Below the pieces are notes generated by a model that saw only the letters and a list, made by a program, of their open reading frames with translations, had not been told where the DNA came from and ran no database searches. A DNA stretch of 64,000 nucleotides from Vibrio hibernica (GTDB lineage Bacteria > Pseudomonadota > Gammaproteobacteria > Enterobacterales > Vibrionaceae): NCBI RefSeq assembly GCF_015223435.1, contig NZ_VHKO01000014.1, positions 1 through 64,000 of the forward strand. Reading direction: 5' to 3'. Each line of letters begins with the position of its first letter. Position 1 is the stretch's first letter. Shown in pieces: positions 33,593 to 44,145 of this stretch. The position numbers and the translations under genes are program-made.

Positions 33593-35589
33593 GATTGCAG
33601 CCCCACAATCAAAGCAGAAAAATCAACTGGTTGAACCCAATTATATTGTTGTAACGGCAAAGCGGTTCCCCAAATTTGTTCAAGCTCAGACACAAGTTGA
33701 ATGGCTTCAGATAAAGTGTAGCGAGCTTTTGGTACGGTAATATATTCCGTTATCCATAAAGTCAGCGCTTCATAACTGACGGTTTTTATCTCTAAAATAT
33801 ACCCCAAAAGATCGGGGATGAAAGATTGTAAATTTTGATGTCTTAGCGGCTGTGGCACGGCCATTACCACTAAATTATTCTTCCCTTTGGCTTTTAACTC
33901 AATGCCAAACAAAGATAATAATGAATATTGTTCTTCTGCCGTTGCCAGTAAATCAGATGAAACAGGGATACTTAATAAAATGAGTAGCGGCTGAGCTTTT
34001 AAGCCATTATCTTCGCCCACTATTAATTGACCTTGCACTCTCAACGCTTCAGCTTTATTCAGATCCACTAATAAACAGGTCTGAGAGTTTTGCATCAATA
34101 AATAACGATCTTGAACCACGGCTAAGGATTTCCCTAAAGACTTGATATTACTGAGTTCTAAAGTCGATTTTTGTTGAATTCGCGCCTCATTTTTAGTCGT
34201 ACCCACGATATCATTGTCCGTGTTTACATTATTCTCACTCTCTTGATGCCCTTCGAAATCCATTGGTGCTGCCGTTTGAAACAACGCTTGATACACTTCT
34301 GATTGCTTCGGGTGATAACTTGATGTCGATGAACGAGTGGTTTTCTCAGAGCACGGAGAAGAGATTGAGCTATCTCGTTTTATCTGCTTACTTTCTTGCC
34401 ACTGACTATTTTCTTGCCACTGACTGCTTCCTGGTAACTGATCAGTTCTCGCGACCTTATAGGTTTGTGGAGAGTCATTAATATATTCATCTCGTTGGCG
34501 AATTGAACTATTCATTAATTCATCAACATCATGTTGAGGCTGATATTGACTTGCATAAGCAGATTTAGAAATGGCTGGTGAGGCTATTTCAACTGCCTGG
34601 GATAAAGCATCCCGCAAGGCTTGATAAATAAAATCATGTACAAGACGTGCTTGGTGGAAGCGAACTTCATGTTTAGCTGGGTGGACATTGACATCAACTT
34701 GATGGGGATCGATTTCAATAAATAATACATAAGTAGCAAATTGTTCAGATCGTAAAGCCGATTCATAACTTTGGCGTATAGCATGGTTGATAAGCTTATC
34801 GCGCATCATACGGCCGTTTACATAACAATATTGCAAATCACTTTGGCTACGAGCGCCTTGTGGCGTAGTCATCCAGCCTTTGAGCTTAAGATCATTATGA
34901 TCAAGCGAGATCGCCACCGCATGCTGCATAAAATTAGCACCACAAACTGCCGTCAATCGCTTTTCAATTTGGCTATCTGTTTTCGCTGCACGATATTGAC
35001 GCAGTACTTTTCCGTTATGACGTAAGGTGATCGACACCTCAAGACAACTCAACGCGATGCGTTTCAGCAATTCATCAATATGAGAGAATTCGGTTTTTTC
35101 AGTGCGAAGGAATTTACGTCGAGCCGGCGTATTAAAAAACAAATCAACCACTTCAATCGTGGTTCCTATTGGGTGCGCTGCTGGTGTCACTTTAACTGTC
35201 ATATCTCGGCCTTCAGCATAAGCAGACCAAGCTTCCGTTTGAGTGGCAATACGAGAAGTTAAAGTTAAACGAGATACTGAGCTAATACTGGCTAACGCTT
35301 CTCCTCGAAAACCAAGGCTAACAATCGCTTCGAGATCATCGAGAGTGTGGATTTTTGAAGTGGCATGACGACTCAAGGCTAGCCCCAGTTCATCTTTTGC
35401 GATACCAGAACCATTATCCCGAACACGAATAAGTTTGCTGCCACCTTTTTCAATATCGATATCGATCCGCGTCGCGCCAGAATCAATACTATTTTCAACT
35501 AATTCTTTCACAACTGATGCAGGACGCTCCACCACTTCACCAGCAGCGATTTGGTTCGCAAGTCGAGCAGGTAAAATTTTAATCGCCAT
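33589..35589 (-). CDS. mutL: DNA mismatch repair protein MutL
   Basis: MutL links mismatch recognition by MutS to MutH and UvrD. The 666-residue protein has the GHKL ATPase N-terminus with [27 protein letters not shown] and [10 protein letters not shown], then the transducer domain and a C-terminal dimerisation domain (about 490-666). No DQHAxxERI-type endonuclease motif is evident, fitting a MutH-dependent MutL. The central linker (about 345-480) is Ser/Gln-rich and contains a 6-residue duplication, [12 protein letters not shown], encoded by an 18-bp tandem repeat at 34393-34428. Confidence 0.96.
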   Translation of the reverse strand: MAIKILPARLANQIAAGEVVERPASVVKELVENSIDSGATRIDIDIEKGGSKLIRVRDNGSGIAKDELGLALSRHATSKIHTLDDLEAIVSLGFRGEALASISSVSRLTLTSRIATQTEAWSAYAEGRDMTVKVTPAAHPIGTTIEVVDLFFNTPARRKFLRTEKTEFSHIDELLKRIALSCLEVSITLRHNGKVLRQYRAAKTDSQIEKRLTAVCGANFMQHAVAISLDHNDLKLKGWMTTPQGARSQSDLQYCYVNGRMMRDKLINHAIRQSYESALRSEQFATYVLFIEIDPHQVDVNVHPAKHEVRFHQARLVHDFIYQALRDALSQAVEIASPAISKSAYASQYQPQHDVDELMNSSIRQRDEYINDSPQTYKVARTDQLPGSSQWQENSQWQESKQIKRDSSISSPCSEKTTRSSTSSYHPKQSEVYQALFQTAAPMDFEGHQESENNVNTDNDIVGTTKNEARIQQKSTLELSNIKSLGKSLAVVQDRYLLMQNSQTCLLVDLNKAEALRVQGQLIVGEDNGLKAQPLLILLSIPVSSDLLATAEEQYSLLSLFGIELKAKGKNNLVVMAVPQPLRHQNLQSFIPDLLGYILEIKTVSYEALTLWITEYITVPKARYTLSEAIQLVSELEQIWGTALPLQQYNWVQPVDFSALIVGLQS

Positions 35590-35663
35590 AATATCGCTAC
35601 ACCGTTAAGACTATAAATTGAGAATAAAAAGCTATAAATTAAGACCCAAAAACCTTATCAATA

Positions 35664-37409
35664 TTAAGATTTCGGTATGGTTAGCTTCTGACCGACGGCT
35701 AAGCTATTTGAGCGTAAATTATTCGTCTTACGAATATCATCCACACTGACACCATATTTTTGAGCTATTCCACCTAAATACTCACCACTTCGAACTTTAT
35801 GTGTGATCGATACAGACGAACTTGGCACGGTAATTTTAAGTCTCTGGCCTAATTTTAATGTATTACTGCGTAAATTATTTTGTGACTTAATTTGGCTAAC
35901 TGACACATTATAAGTTTCGGCAATTTTACCTAGATAATCACCACTTCTTACCACATGAGTGATTTCTTTAGAACCTGACGATGCAGCACTCGATGCTCCC
36001 GAGCTTACACTTGATTGACGATTATTAGTCGCACTCACTTGCAATTCTTGACCAACATTTAAGCTCGAGTTTTTTAAGTTATTCCACTTCATCAAATTCG
36101 CAGTGCTGGTATTATAACTTTTTGCGATAACCGAAAGAGACTCGCCACTTTTAACTTTATGCTTTCCTGCCGAAGCATGATTCACAACAATCATCCCTTC
36201 CGGTGGGTTATCTTTAAAATACTGTTGTATCGCCACAGAAATGGCATTTGCTAATCTATTTTGGTGATAGTTTTGGAATAACAATTTTTCTTCTTCTGGA
36301 TTAGAAATAAACCCTGTTTCGACAAGAATAGAAGGAATATCTGGTGATTTCAAAACGGCCAAACTAGCATAAACAGGCTTGGTCGTATGCATACGAGTCA
36401 CTTGGCGTAGCTGACTAATCACATGCAAAGCCAGTTTATTACCTTCAGTTTGAGAATGGCTAAACTGTAAATCAAGAACCGTTTGGCTCACGTTTTTATC
36501 ATTCGCATTCTTAGACAATAATAAACCGCCACCGCCAAGCAATTCAGATTGTTCTTCTTTCTTTACAACCCAGCGACCAATCTCGGTATTCGCACGACGA
36601 GTGCTTAGTACAAAAACAGAAGCGCCTCGCGGACCTGAAGTGGTATAACTGTCAGCATGAATAGAAACCAATAATAAGGCTTTATTTTTACGGGCAATTT
36701 CCGAACGCTCATTCAAATTGACATAATAATCACTTGTACGCGTGAGTACGGCATGAATATTTGGCGTTTTCTTATTTAGATCGTCCACCACTTTTTTAGC
36801 GATCGCTAATGTCGCATTTTTTTCATATTTTCCTGTTGGTCCAATCGAGCCGGGATCTTGTCCACCGTGCCCCGGATCAATTGCTACGACAATACTCGTG
36901 GGTGAGCGAGATAATGTGTTAGGAACAACATGACGCTCATTATTCGACGGCGTTGCTGTTTCTTTTGGAGCGCTAGTTGGAACAGAAGAACCACTGGCAG
37001 ATCCATGTTTAAAATCAACAACTAAACGATGTCCATATTGTCCACCAGCGGTTGGTGCTAATTTAAATACCTCAGGATTTTGCTTCGATTTCAATTCAAA
37101 GACCAAACGATAAGTCGACGCATTCGGAGCGCCACTACGACGAACTTGAGTTAAAACAGGGCTATCCGTCACTTTTAATGGCAACTTGGTTTTTAATACC
37201 GTGTTTTTGATATCAACCACTAACCTATCTGGACTAGTTAAGGTGAAATAGCTAAAAGAAGGATCGCTAGCCATATCCATCACAACACGCGTATCACTCT
37301 CAGATGGCCAGACACGAATTGAATTTAATGAATTAGCCAATACAGAAGATGACAAACCAAGTAAAGCAATCAATAAAAAACAAACTTTTACACTAAATAA
37401 CTTCAACAC
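35664..37409 (-). CDS. amiB: N-acetylmuramoyl-L-alanine amidase AmiB
   Basis: AmiB cleaves the peptide stem from peptidoglycan during daughter-cell separation, activated by EnvC/NlpD-type LytM factors. The 581-residue protein has a signal peptide (1-25), an AMIN domain (about 28-125), a Ser/Thr-rich linker, the amidase_3 zinc domain (about 170-400) with [15 protein letters not shown] and SIHADS, and three LysM repeats at the C-terminus (each beginning KVRSGE/VVRSGD-like). LysM repeats are typical of AmiB in Vibrio. The start overlaps the end of tsaE by 7 bp. Confidence 0.96.
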   Translation of the reverse strand: MLKLFSVKVCFLLIALLGLSSSVLANSLNSIRVWPSESDTRVVMDMASDPSFSYFTLTSPDRLVVDIKNTVLKTKLPLKVTDSPVLTQVRRSGAPNASTYRLVFELKSKQNPEVFKLAPTAGGQYGHRLVVDFKHGSASGSSVPTSAPKETATPSNNERHVVPNTLSRSPTSIVVAIDPGHGGQDPGSIGPTGKYEKNATLAIAKKVVDDLNKKTPNIHAVLTRTSDYYVNLNERSEIARKNKALLLVSIHADSYTTSGPRGASVFVLSTRRANTEIGRWVVKKEEQSELLGGGGLLLSKNANDKNVSQTVLDLQFSHSQTEGNKLALHVISQLRQVTRMHTTKPVYASLAVLKSPDIPSILVETGFISNPEEEKLLFQNYHQNRLANAISVAIQQYFKDNPPEGMIVVNHASAGKHKVKSGESLSVIAKSYNTSTANLMKWNNLKNSSLNVGQELQVSATNNRQSSVSSGASSAASSGSKEITHVVRSGDYLGKIAETYNVSVSQIKSQNNLRSNTLKLGQRLKITVPSSSVSITHKVRSGEYLGGIAQKYGVSVDDIRKTNNLRSNSLAVGQKLTIPKS

Positions 37410-37885
37410 AACTCCAACCTACTTAATAAAGATTGCCCATATTCATTATTGGCAGTTAGAACAACCTGCCTATGTGACTCAATGTAACGTAACTCAATAT
37501 CTAAATCAGGTTGAGGCAACATTCCTTCACCTTTTTCAGGCCACTCAACCAAACAAATAGCGTCTGGAGTAAAATAATCTCGGATTCCCATAAACTCTAA
37601 CTCTTCAGGATCGGCTAAACGGTACAAATCAAAATGATACACTTGCCAATCCGATAAAATATAAGGTTCAACCAAAGTGTATGTTGGGCTCTTCACATTA
37701 CCTTGATGGCCTAAAGCTCTCACAAAACCACGGCTAAATGTTGTTTTTCCCGCACCGAGATCGCCATGCAAATAAATCGTGGTTTGTTGTGAACATAAAT
37801 GGGCTAACTGAGTCCCTAAATTTATGGTGGCAGCTTCATCAATTAATAGTGCTTGTTTGATTTTAGTCATGGTGATCTTGCTCAT
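37403..37885 (-). CDS. tsaE: tRNA t6A synthesis ATPase TsaE
   Basis: TsaE is the ATPase of the TsaBCDE complex that makes N6-threonylcarbamoyladenosine at position 37 of ANN-reading tRNAs. The 160-residue protein has Walker [14 protein letters not shown] (41-53), [14 protein letters not shown], and [19 protein letters not shown], all diagnostic. It heads the tsaE-amiB-mutL-miaA series. In E. coli nnr lies between it and queG; here only 275 bp separate tsaE from the divergent queG, with no nnr. Confidence 0.96.
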   Translation of the reverse strand: MSKITMTKIKQALLIDEAATINLGTQLAHLCSQQTTIYLHGDLGAGKTTFSRGFVRALGHQGNVKSPTYTLVEPYILSDWQVYHFDLYRLADPEELEFMGIRDYFTPDAICLVEWPEKGEGMLPQPDLDIELRYIESHRQVVLTANNEYGQSLLSRLELC

Positions 37886-38160
37886 AAAAAGGAATCGTTT
37901 AATTCAACAAAGAGTATTCTACTTATCCGTACGATATTTATATTAAAAGTGATTTAGACCCAATAAACTTGGATATCATCCGATATTTTTAACTCACTAT
38001 TATTCTACATATTGCGGATAAATTCTAAGTAAAGTGTCAAGATTTCATCCAAAATTGACTTTATTGAGTCATAATAGCCAAATAAACATGAAGAGCCATC
38101 GTAACCACTCTATCTATTAGGTAAAATCCAACCTTGACCATCCTCCAAAAGCTATCAACT

Positions 38161-39279
38161 ATGAACTACATCGAACTTGCCAAAAACATTAAGCTATGGG
38201 GCGAAGAGCTAGGCTTTCAAAAAGTTGGGATCTGCGATATCGATCTATCCAATCATGAAGCTCAATTACAACGGTGGTTAGATGCTGGATATCACGGGAC
38301 TATGGACTGGATGGCAAGACATGGCATGATGCGAGCAAGGCCAGCAGAACTTCTCCCGGGAACTGTTCGAGTTATTAGCGTAAGAATGGATTACCTTCCT
38401 CCAGATGCTCAATTTGCTTCAAATCTTGCCGATCCAACGCAAGCCTATATTAGTCGTTATGCATTAGGTCGCGACTATCATAAATTAATTCGTAATCAAC
38501 TTAAAAAACTAGGGCAACGTATTGAACAAGAAGTGGGAGCTTTTGGCTATCGTCCTTTTGTTGATTCTGCACCCATTTTAGAGCGTCCATTAGCACAAAA
38601 GGCAGGTTTAGGCTGGACGGGCAAGCATTCCTTGATTCTTGATAAAGATAAAGGTTCCTGGTTTTTTTTAGGGGAATTATTAGTTGATCTTCCCTTACCT
38701 ATTGATGAACCCCAAACAGACCAATGTGGAAAGTGCACAGCTTGTATTACTTCTTGTCCAACGGGAGCCATAATCAGTGATGGTGTTGTTGATGCTAGAT
38801 TATGCATCTCTTATCTCACCATAGAGTTTGATGGTGTTATCCCAGAAGAATTACGCAGTAAGATGGGAAACCGAATTTATGGTTGTGATGACTGCCAACT
38901 CGTTTGCCCTTGGAGTCGTGAATCGGATATCACCGAACAAGAAAGCTTCCACCGTAGACCTATCTTCAATACTTCGGATCTCACCCAGTTATTCCAATGG
39001 GATGAAGCTACTTTTCTAAAAAACATGGAAGGCTCGGCAATTCGACGTATTGGTCATACGCAGTGGCTTCGAAACATTGCTATCGCTTTAGGTAATGCTC
39101 CATATAGTCAATTAATCTACCAAGCATTAGAGTCTAGGTTAGGTATAAATGAATTATTAGATATTCATATTAATTGGGCTTTAGAAGTTCAACATGAAAA
39201 AAAAGATATTGAAATAAGAAATACCAAACTAGAACGACTGGTTAGGATTATCAAAAAAGGTTTACCGCGAGATGCATAA
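38161..39279 (+). CDS. queG: Epoxyqueuosine reductase QueG
   Basis: QueG performs the last step of queuosine synthesis, reducing epoxyqueuosine in tRNA with a cobalamin and two [4Fe-4S] clusters. The ATG at 38161 gives MNYIELAKNIKLWGEELGFQ and 372 residues; the open frame from TTG 38134 adds nine residues without family similarity. The motifs are RYALGRDYHK, GWTGKHSLIL, and the cluster ligands CGKCTACITSCP and CDDCQLVCPW. It is separated from the tRNA operon by 567 bp. Confidence 0.96.
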   Translation: MNYIELAKNIKLWGEELGFQKVGICDIDLSNHEAQLQRWLDAGYHGTMDWMARHGMMRARPAELLPGTVRVISVRMDYLPPDAQFASNLADPTQAYISRYALGRDYHKLIRNQLKKLGQRIEQEVGAFGYRPFVDSAPILERPLAQKAGLGWTGKHSLILDKDKGSWFFLGELLVDLPLPIDEPQTDQCGKCTACITSCPTGAIISDGVVDARLCISYLTIEFDGVIPEELRSKMGNRIYGCDDCQLVCPWSRESDITEQESFHRRPIFNTSDLTQLFQWDEATFLKNMEGSAIRRIGHTQWLRNIAIALGNAPYSQLIYQALESRLGINELLDIHINWALEVQHEKKDIEIRNTKLERLVRIIKKGLPRDA

Positions 39280-39808
39280 CGTTACCTTACTGATAGTTCA
39301 CCCTACCTATGGTGATACTGATCTCAAAAAATTGTAATGTGGAAAAAGTATCAAAATAAGTAACGTTACAGGGCGTAACAGAAAGTTAAACACATTCAAA
39401 TAAAATGATAAAGATCAAGTAAAAACCAAATAAAGATCTTCAACTCAACCTGATCTTTTATACAGCTAAAAAACAAAACCAATAAAAATCAAAAGCTTAT
39501 AACTTTTTTCATTAAACCGTTAATTTTTTATTAATGCTAAAGATCCAAATAACTCAGTCGTTTTTCATTATAAAAAAATGACTTACACACCAAGTTATCC
39601 ACAAATTACACTTGTGGGTAACTCTGTAGACAAATTTATAATCACCAGTCAAAACAGCGCTTACAGCGAAGTAGAGGACATCGAAGAATAATTTTCTGAT
39701 TAGTAAAATGACAGCCAATAAATTGTATAAAACTAGAAAGAGCGATAATCAAATATCTTGATTAAAATGAAAATGATTCACATCGGGAATCTATATATTG
39801 CAGAGAAT
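39280..39808. other. AT-rich intergenic region without a gene
   Basis: This gap between queG and the tRNA-operon terminator has no ORF with coding character. It is very AT-rich in 39380-39590. It contains two convergent DnaA-box-like sequences (39595-39621), and a weaker one-mismatch box TTTTCCACA on the minus strand at 39338-39346. No small RNA or protein gene could be supported. Confidence 0.6.
39595..39621. promoter_or_regulatory. Pair of convergent DnaA boxes
   Basis: TTATCCACA at 39595-39603 is a perfect consensus DnaA box. TGTGGGTAA at 39613-39621 is the reverse complement of TTACCCACA, one mismatch from consensus. They form an imperfect 27-bp palindrome beside an AT-rich tract. DnaA binding is inferred from sequence only. 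Confidence 0.5.
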
Positions 39809-39838
39809 AAAAAACGATCTCTTTTGAGATCGTTTTTT
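39809..39838 (-). terminator. Terminator of the tRNA operon
   Basis: The arms AAAAACGATCTC and GAGATCGTTTTT (39810-39821 and 39826-39837) pair perfectly around a TTTT loop. On the minus strand the stem is followed by a T-rich tail. It lies just after the last tRNA-Gly and would work on both strands. Confidence 0.85.
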
Positions 39839-39846
39839 ATTTTATT

Positions 39847-39922
39847 TGGAGCGACACACGAGGCTCGAACTCGTGACCTCGACCTTGGCAAGGTCGCGCT
39901 CTACCAGCTGAGCTAGTGTCGC
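39847..39922 (-). tRNA. tRNA-Gly(GCC)
   Basis: The 76-nt gene includes an encoded CCA. The acceptor stem GCGACAC/GTGTCGC, D arm with AGCTCAGCTGGTAGAGC, anticodon loop CTTGCCAAG (anticodon GCC) and T loop GTTCGAG are intact. It is the last tRNA of the operon, separated from the others by three fMet remnants. Confidence 0.95.
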
Positions 39923-39958
39923 GTAATAAACCGCTAAATTTAGCCATTTATTTTAATG

Positions 39959-40025
39959 TGGTTCCAGAAGCAGGTTTAAACCTACGTCCTTCGCCGATTT
40001 TATGAAGTGCTGAGCCCGACGAGCT
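39959..40025 (-). pseudogene. tRNA-fMet remnant, copy 1
   Basis: On the minus strand AGCTCGTCGGGCTCA matches the D-arm end and anticodon stem of the nearby tRNA-fMet. An unrelated ~18-nt stretch then replaces the ATAACC part of the anticodon arm. A T-arm-like GTAGGTTTAAACCTGC and a CCA end remain. The whole 5' acceptor strand is missing, so no tRNA can fold. Confidence 0.75.
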
Positions 40026-40052
40026 ATAGCGTATTCATAATATCTTTTAATG

Positions 40053-40120
40053 TGGTTCCAGAAGCAGGATTTAAACCTACGTCCTTCGCCGATTTTATGA
40101 AGTGCTGAGCCCGACGAGCT
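40053..40120 (-). pseudogene. tRNA-fMet remnant, copy 2
   Basis: It is nearly identical to copy 1 and lies 94 bp from it. This copy keeps a 7-nt T loop (TTTAAAT), one base closer to tRNA-fMet than copies 1 and 3. The 5' acceptor strand is absent and the anticodon arm is interrupted. Confidence 0.75.
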
Positions 40121-40145
40121 AGCGTGTTCATAACATCTTTTAATG

Positions 40146-40212
40146 TGGTTCCAGAAGCAGGTTTAAACCTACGTCCTTCGCCGATTTTATGAAGTGCTGA
40201 GCCCGACGAGCT
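40146..40212 (-). pseudogene. tRNA-fMet remnant, copy 3
   Basis: This is the third unit of the tandem series, 93 bp from copy 2 and 92 bp from the intact tRNA-fMet at 40238. It has the same interrupted anticodon arm, 12-bp palindrome AGGTTTAAACCT in the T arm and missing 5' acceptor strand as copy 1. Confidence 0.75.
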
Positions 40213-40237
40213 AACGTGTTCATAACATCTTTTAATG

Positions 40238-40314
<77 letters not shown>

Positions 40315-40379
40315 TCCGAATGTCATTGTTAAGTACAATGAAAACTCTACCTTTCCAATCTCTCGATTAAACAAGAAAC

Positions 40380-40455
40380 TGGAGCGACACACGAGGCTCG
40401 AACTCGTGACCTCGACCTTGGCAAGGTCGCGCTCTACCAGCTGAGCTAGTGTCGC
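40380..40455 (-). tRNA. tRNA-Gly(GCC)
   Basis: The 76-nt sequence is identical in all visible positions to the copy at 39847, with anticodon GCC and encoded CCA. It alternates with tRNA-fMet in a 269-bp repeat unit. Confidence 0.95.
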
Positions 40456-40506
40456 ATTGTTACTTTTATATTCTCACTGTTATTAAGATAACCATGAAAA
40501 TTAATG

Positions 40507-40583
<77 letters not shown>

Positions 40584-40648
40584 TCCGAATGTCATTGTTA
40601 AGTACAATGAAAACTCTACCTTTCCAATCTCTCGATTAAACAAGAAAC

Positions 40649-40746
40649 TGGAGCGACACACGAGGCTCCCGATCTTCAAGGTTTAGGCGTGACCTCAACC
40701 TTGACCTTGACTAGGTTGCGCTCTGCCAGAAGCGCCATCGTGTTTC
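40649..40746 (-). pseudogene. Broken tRNA-Gly
   Basis: The 3' acceptor half (GCCTCGTGTGTCGCTCCA on the minus strand) is intact, but the T arm carries an insertion of about 20 bp. The anticodon arm is altered (CTAGTCAAGG) and the 5' acceptor no longer pairs. It sits exactly where the 269-bp repeat predicts a tRNA-Gly, and a functional copy follows 109 bp further on. Confidence 0.8.
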
Positions 40747-40757
40747 GTATTCTAATT

Positions 40758-40833
40758 TGGAGCGACACACGAGGCTCGAACTCGTGACCTCGACCTTGGC
40801 AAGGTCGCGCTCTACCAGCTGAGCTAGTGTCGC
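40758..40833 (-). tRNA. tRNA-Gly(GCC)
   Basis: This 76-nt intact tRNA-Gly has anticodon GCC and encoded CCA. It lies beside the broken copy, suggesting one duplicate decayed while this one was kept. Confidence 0.95.
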
Positions 40834-40884
40834 GTTGTTACTTTTATATTCTCACCGTTATTAAGATAACCATGAAAATTAATG

Positions 40885-40961
<77 letters not shown>

Positions 40962-41026
40962 TCCGGATGTCATTGTTAAGTACAATGAAAACTTTACCTT
41001 TCCAACTTCTCGATTAAACAAGAAAT

Positions 41027-41102
41027 TGGAGCGACACACGAGGCTCGAACTCGTGACCTCGACCTTGGCAAGGTCGCGCTCTACCAGCTGAGCTAGTGTC
41101 GC
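41027..41102 (-). tRNA. tRNA-Gly(GCC)
   Basis: This is the first tRNA of the operon, 76 nt, intact, with anticodon GCC. It lies 34 bp downstream of a strong promoter -10 hexamer. Confidence 0.95.
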
Positions 41103-41136
41103 AGAGCTAAACATCTTTCGCTGTTTAGGGGTGCGA

Positions 41137-41164
41137 ATTATAAGAGCATTTGATTTTGATGCAA
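41137..41164 (-). promoter_or_regulatory. Promoter of the tRNA-Gly/fMet operon
   Basis: On the minus strand TTGCAT (41159-41164) and a perfect TATAAT (41137-41142) are 16 bp apart. TCGCACCCC follows, a GC-rich discriminator typical of stringently controlled stable-RNA promoters. Confidence 0.8.
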
Positions 41165-41244
41165 GTACTAGTTTGCAAAAAAATGAAAATAATTGTTCGA
41201 TTGATTGAAAATAAAACAATCTGCTGATAACTCTCGCACTTTAA

Positions 41245-41808
41245 TCAAATTTTGAACACTGTAGAACGGTAATACTTAAGTTCTGCAATCGATTCACGAA
41301 TATCATCCAGTGCTAAATGACTACCAGATTTAGAAAAGCCGTCTAAAATTTCTGGCTGCCAACGGCGCGTTAACTCTTTTATTGTACTAACATCAAGATA
41401 GCGATAGTGAAAGTACTCTTCCAATAAAGGCATATGCTTATACAAAAAGCGACGGTCTTGACCAATACTATTACCACAAATAGGTGATTTCCCTTTTGGT
41501 ACCCATTGCTCCAAAAAAGCGATCGTTTGGGCAATCGCTTCATTTTCTGTCACGGCCGTTTCTTTCACTCTTTTAACTAAACCGCTATTGGTATGTGTAT
41601 TGGTGCACCAATCATCCATTTTAGCTAATTCTTCATCAGATTGATGAATCGCGAGCATTGGCCCTTCCGCTAAAATATTTAATTCGCTATCCGTGACAAT
41701 TGAAGCAATTTCGATAATTTTATGCGTTTCTGGATCCAATCCCGTCATTTCAAGGTCAATCCAAATTAAATTATCTTGATGAAACTTAGCGTGTTGAGGT
41801 TGTGTCAT
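41245..41808 (-). CDS. orn: Oligoribonuclease
   Basis: Orn degrades RNA dinucleotides to mononucleotides, including pGpG from c-di-GMP turnover, and is usually essential in gammaproteobacteria. The 187-residue DEDDh exonuclease has [12 protein letters not shown] (about 16-27), a middle acidic motif in [14 protein letters not shown], and [14 protein letters not shown] with the catalytic H and D. It is divergent from rsgA, as in E. coli. Confidence 0.97.
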   Translation of the reverse strand: MTQPQHAKFHQDNLIWIDLEMTGLDPETHKIIEIASIVTDSELNILAEGPMLAIHQSDEELAKMDDWCTNTHTNSGLVKRVKETAVTENEAIAQTIAFLEQWVPKGKSPICGNSIGQDRRFLYKHMPLLEEYFHYRYLDVSTIKELTRRWQPEILDGFSKSGSHLALDDIRESIAELKYYRSTVFKI

Positions 41809-41924
41809 ATCATTACCTATTAGATGAATTGTCTATTTTGGATATCTTTGCACTTAATAGGTATATTATACCCTGCTGGATTTAATCCAACACCCTCTTA
41901 ATTATTACGGAATTAATATTACCT

Positions 41925-42977
41925 GTGGCAAAAAAAAATAAGCTAACTAAAGGCCAAGTACGCCAAGTACGCACCAACCAAAGCAAACGACTTAAACGAG
42001 AAGACTCGATCCAATGGGACGATGATATGTTAGGCGGAATGCAAAAGGGCTTAGTCATTACTCGCTTTGGTCAGCATGCCGATATTGAAGACTCTGAAAG
42101 CGGCGTTATTCATCGCTGCAATCTACGACGTGGAATTGAAAGCCTTGTTTCTGGTGACAACGTGATATGGCGTCCCGGCTTGGAATCCATGGCAGGGATC
42201 TCAGGCGTTGTAGAAGCCGTTGAAAAAAGAACCTCCGTATTAGTTCGTCCAGATTATTATGATGGCATCAAACCTGTCGCCGCCAATGTTAATCAGATGG
42301 TCATTGTATCTTCCGTTTTACCTGAATTATCGCTCAATATTATTGATCGTTACCTCATCGCTGCTGAAACTCTCGAAATTGCACCTTTGATTGTTCTGAA
42401 TAAAACCGATTTAATTTCTGATGATAAACGCAAGCAATACCAACAAGCATTAAGTCATTATAAAACCATTGGGTATGACGTGTTGTTTGTTAGCCGCGAA
42501 ACAGAAGAAGGGCTAGATGATCTACAAGCTGCCTTAAAAGATCGCTTAAATATTTTTGTCGGTCAATCTGGCGTAGGCAAATCTAGCTTAGTGAATGCCT
42601 TAATACCTGAAGTGCAGATCTTAGAAGGTGATGTGTCTGAAAATTCCGGCCTAGGCCAACATACTACAACCACCGCTCGCCTTTACCATTTTCCAAAAGG
42701 TGGTGATTTAATTGATTCCCCAGGGGTGCGTGAATTTGGTTTATGGCACTTAGAAGCAGATGCAGTCACACAGGCCTTTATTGAGTTTCGCCCTTATCTA
42801 GGTGGATGCAAGTTCCGAGATTGTAAACACAACAATGATCCCGGCTGTATTATTCGCAGCGCAGTTGAAAGTGGTGACATCACTCGAGTGCGCTTTGATA
42901 ATTACCATCGCATTATTGAAAGCATGAGCGAAAATAAAGCAAATCGACAATTTTCTAAAGATAAAAAAGATTTATAA
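41925..42977 (+). CDS. rsgA: Small-subunit assembly GTPase RsgA
   Basis: RsgA is a circularly permuted GTPase that releases RbfA and matures the 30S subunit. The 350-residue protein starts at a GTG. It has an N-terminal OB fold, the permuted G motifs with NKTDL (G4) before [14 protein letters not shown] (G1) and [11 protein letters not shown] (G3), and a C-terminal zinc finger with [14 protein letters not shown]. psd follows 29 bp downstream in the same direction. Confidence 0.96.
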   Translation: MAKKNKLTKGQVRQVRTNQSKRLKREDSIQWDDDMLGGMQKGLVITRFGQHADIEDSESGVIHRCNLRRGIESLVSGDNVIWRPGLESMAGISGVVEAVEKRTSVLVRPDYYDGIKPVAANVNQMVIVSSVLPELSLNIIDRYLIAAETLEIAPLIVLNKTDLISDDKRKQYQQALSHYKTIGYDVLFVSRETEEGLDDLQAALKDRLNIFVGQSGVGKSSLVNALIPEVQILEGDVSENSGLGQHTTTTARLYHFPKGGDLIDSPGVREFGLWHLEADAVTQAFIEFRPYLGGCKFRDCKHNNDPGCIIRSAVESGDITRVRFDNYHRIIESMSENKANRQFSKDKKDL

Positions 42978-43006
42978 CGCTGACAAATAGTTGGCTTTTA
43001 AGTACT

Positions 43007-43999
43007 ATGTCGGCCTCTTTCGTACCCTCATTTTTATATGCGAAATATTCAGATAAAACGGATAACCAAGTGATTGATAAAATTAAAGTAACTTTACAGT
43101 ATTGGATCCCACAGCATGCCTTAACTCGCCTCATGGGTAAGTTAGCCTCTGCACAGATGGGCAGTTTAAGCACCGCGGTTATTCGCTGGTTTATTAAACA
43201 ATATAAAGTGAACATGAACGACGCCGTTCATTCAGATCCAGCCTATTTTAATAGTTTTAATGAATTTTTTGTTCGTGAACTTAAAGAAGGTGTGCGCCCT
43301 ATTTCGGAAGGTAGCAACGTAATCGTTCACCCTGCCGATGCTCGCACAAGTCAATTTGGCCCAATAGAAAATGGACGCTTAATTCAAGCAAAAGGTCATG
43401 ATTTCTCAGCAAAAGAACTGCTTGGTGGCGACAAAGCATTAGCCGAAGAATTTGCCGATGGTGAGTTCGCAACATTGTACCTGTCACCAAGTGATTATCA
43501 TCGCGTCCATATGCCATGTGATGGTGTATTACGCCAAATGATTTATGTTCCGGGTGACTTATTCTCTGTAAATCCACTCACCGCTGCCAACGTGCCAAAC
43601 CTGTTTGCTCGCAATGAGCGCGTGGTTTGTATTTTTGATACCGAATTTGGCCCAATGGCACAAGTGCTTGTCGGTGCTACTATTGTTGGCAGTATTGAAG
43701 TGGTTTGGGGCGGCACAATTACTCCGCCAACGGGATCCTCCGTTCATCGCTGGAACTATGAAACTCAAGGTGAAAAAGCAATTCAGCTCAAGAAAGGCGA
43801 AGAAATGGGCCGTTTCAAATTAGGCTCAACCGTCATCAACCTATTCAGTAAAGATGCTATCTATTTTGATAACAGCATGGCTGAAGGTGAAAGAACGGTA
43901 CTCGGTACTCCTTATGCCCATACCAAAGTATCAGTAAATACTGAAACGGTAGAAAACGCAGACACAAACGAAACTGCAAAAACGACTGATGCCGAATAA
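43007..43999 (+). CDS. psd: Phosphatidylserine decarboxylase proenzyme
   Basis: Psd makes phosphatidylethanolamine at the inner membrane and self-cleaves to generate a pyruvoyl group. The 330-residue proenzyme has [43 protein letters not shown] and the cleavage motif LGST in [11 protein letters not shown] Thr/Asn/Glu-rich tail ends the protein. The ATG at 43007 is used, but family alignment would also fit an in-frame GTG at 43070 ([12 protein letters not shown]), because the first ~20 residues look poorly conserved. Confidence 0.95.
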   Translation: MSASFVPSFLYAKYSDKTDNQVIDKIKVTLQYWIPQHALTRLMGKLASAQMGSLSTAVIRWFIKQYKVNMNDAVHSDPAYFNSFNEFFVRELKEGVRPISEGSNVIVHPADARTSQFGPIENGRLIQAKGHDFSAKELLGGDKALAEEFADGEFATLYLSPSDYHRVHMPCDGVLRQMIYVPGDLFSVNPLTAANVPNLFARNERVVCIFDTEFGPMAQVLVGATIVGSIEVVWGGTITPPTGSSVHRWNYETQGEKAIQLKKGEEMGRFKLGSTVINLFSKDAIYFDNSMAEGERTVLGTPYAHTKVSVNTETVENADTNETAKTTDAE

Positions 44000-44019
44000 G
44001 CCCTTCAGATAAACCAGAT

Positions 44020-44054
44020 AAAGGTGATCGCCACTAGGCCATCACCTTTTTTTT
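44020..44054 (+). terminator. Terminator of rsgA-psd
   Basis: AAAGGTGAT and ATCACCTTT pair around a 12-nt loop and are followed by a run of eight T residues. The hairpin lies about 20 bp after the psd stop. Confidence 0.85.
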
Positions 44055-44145
44055 GATTTCAAGAATTTTGATTTTAATACTTTTCTAAACGTTGCTATCT
44101 ACTTATGATGTAAGCTCTTAATTTAAAAATCATGGCACTCTACTT

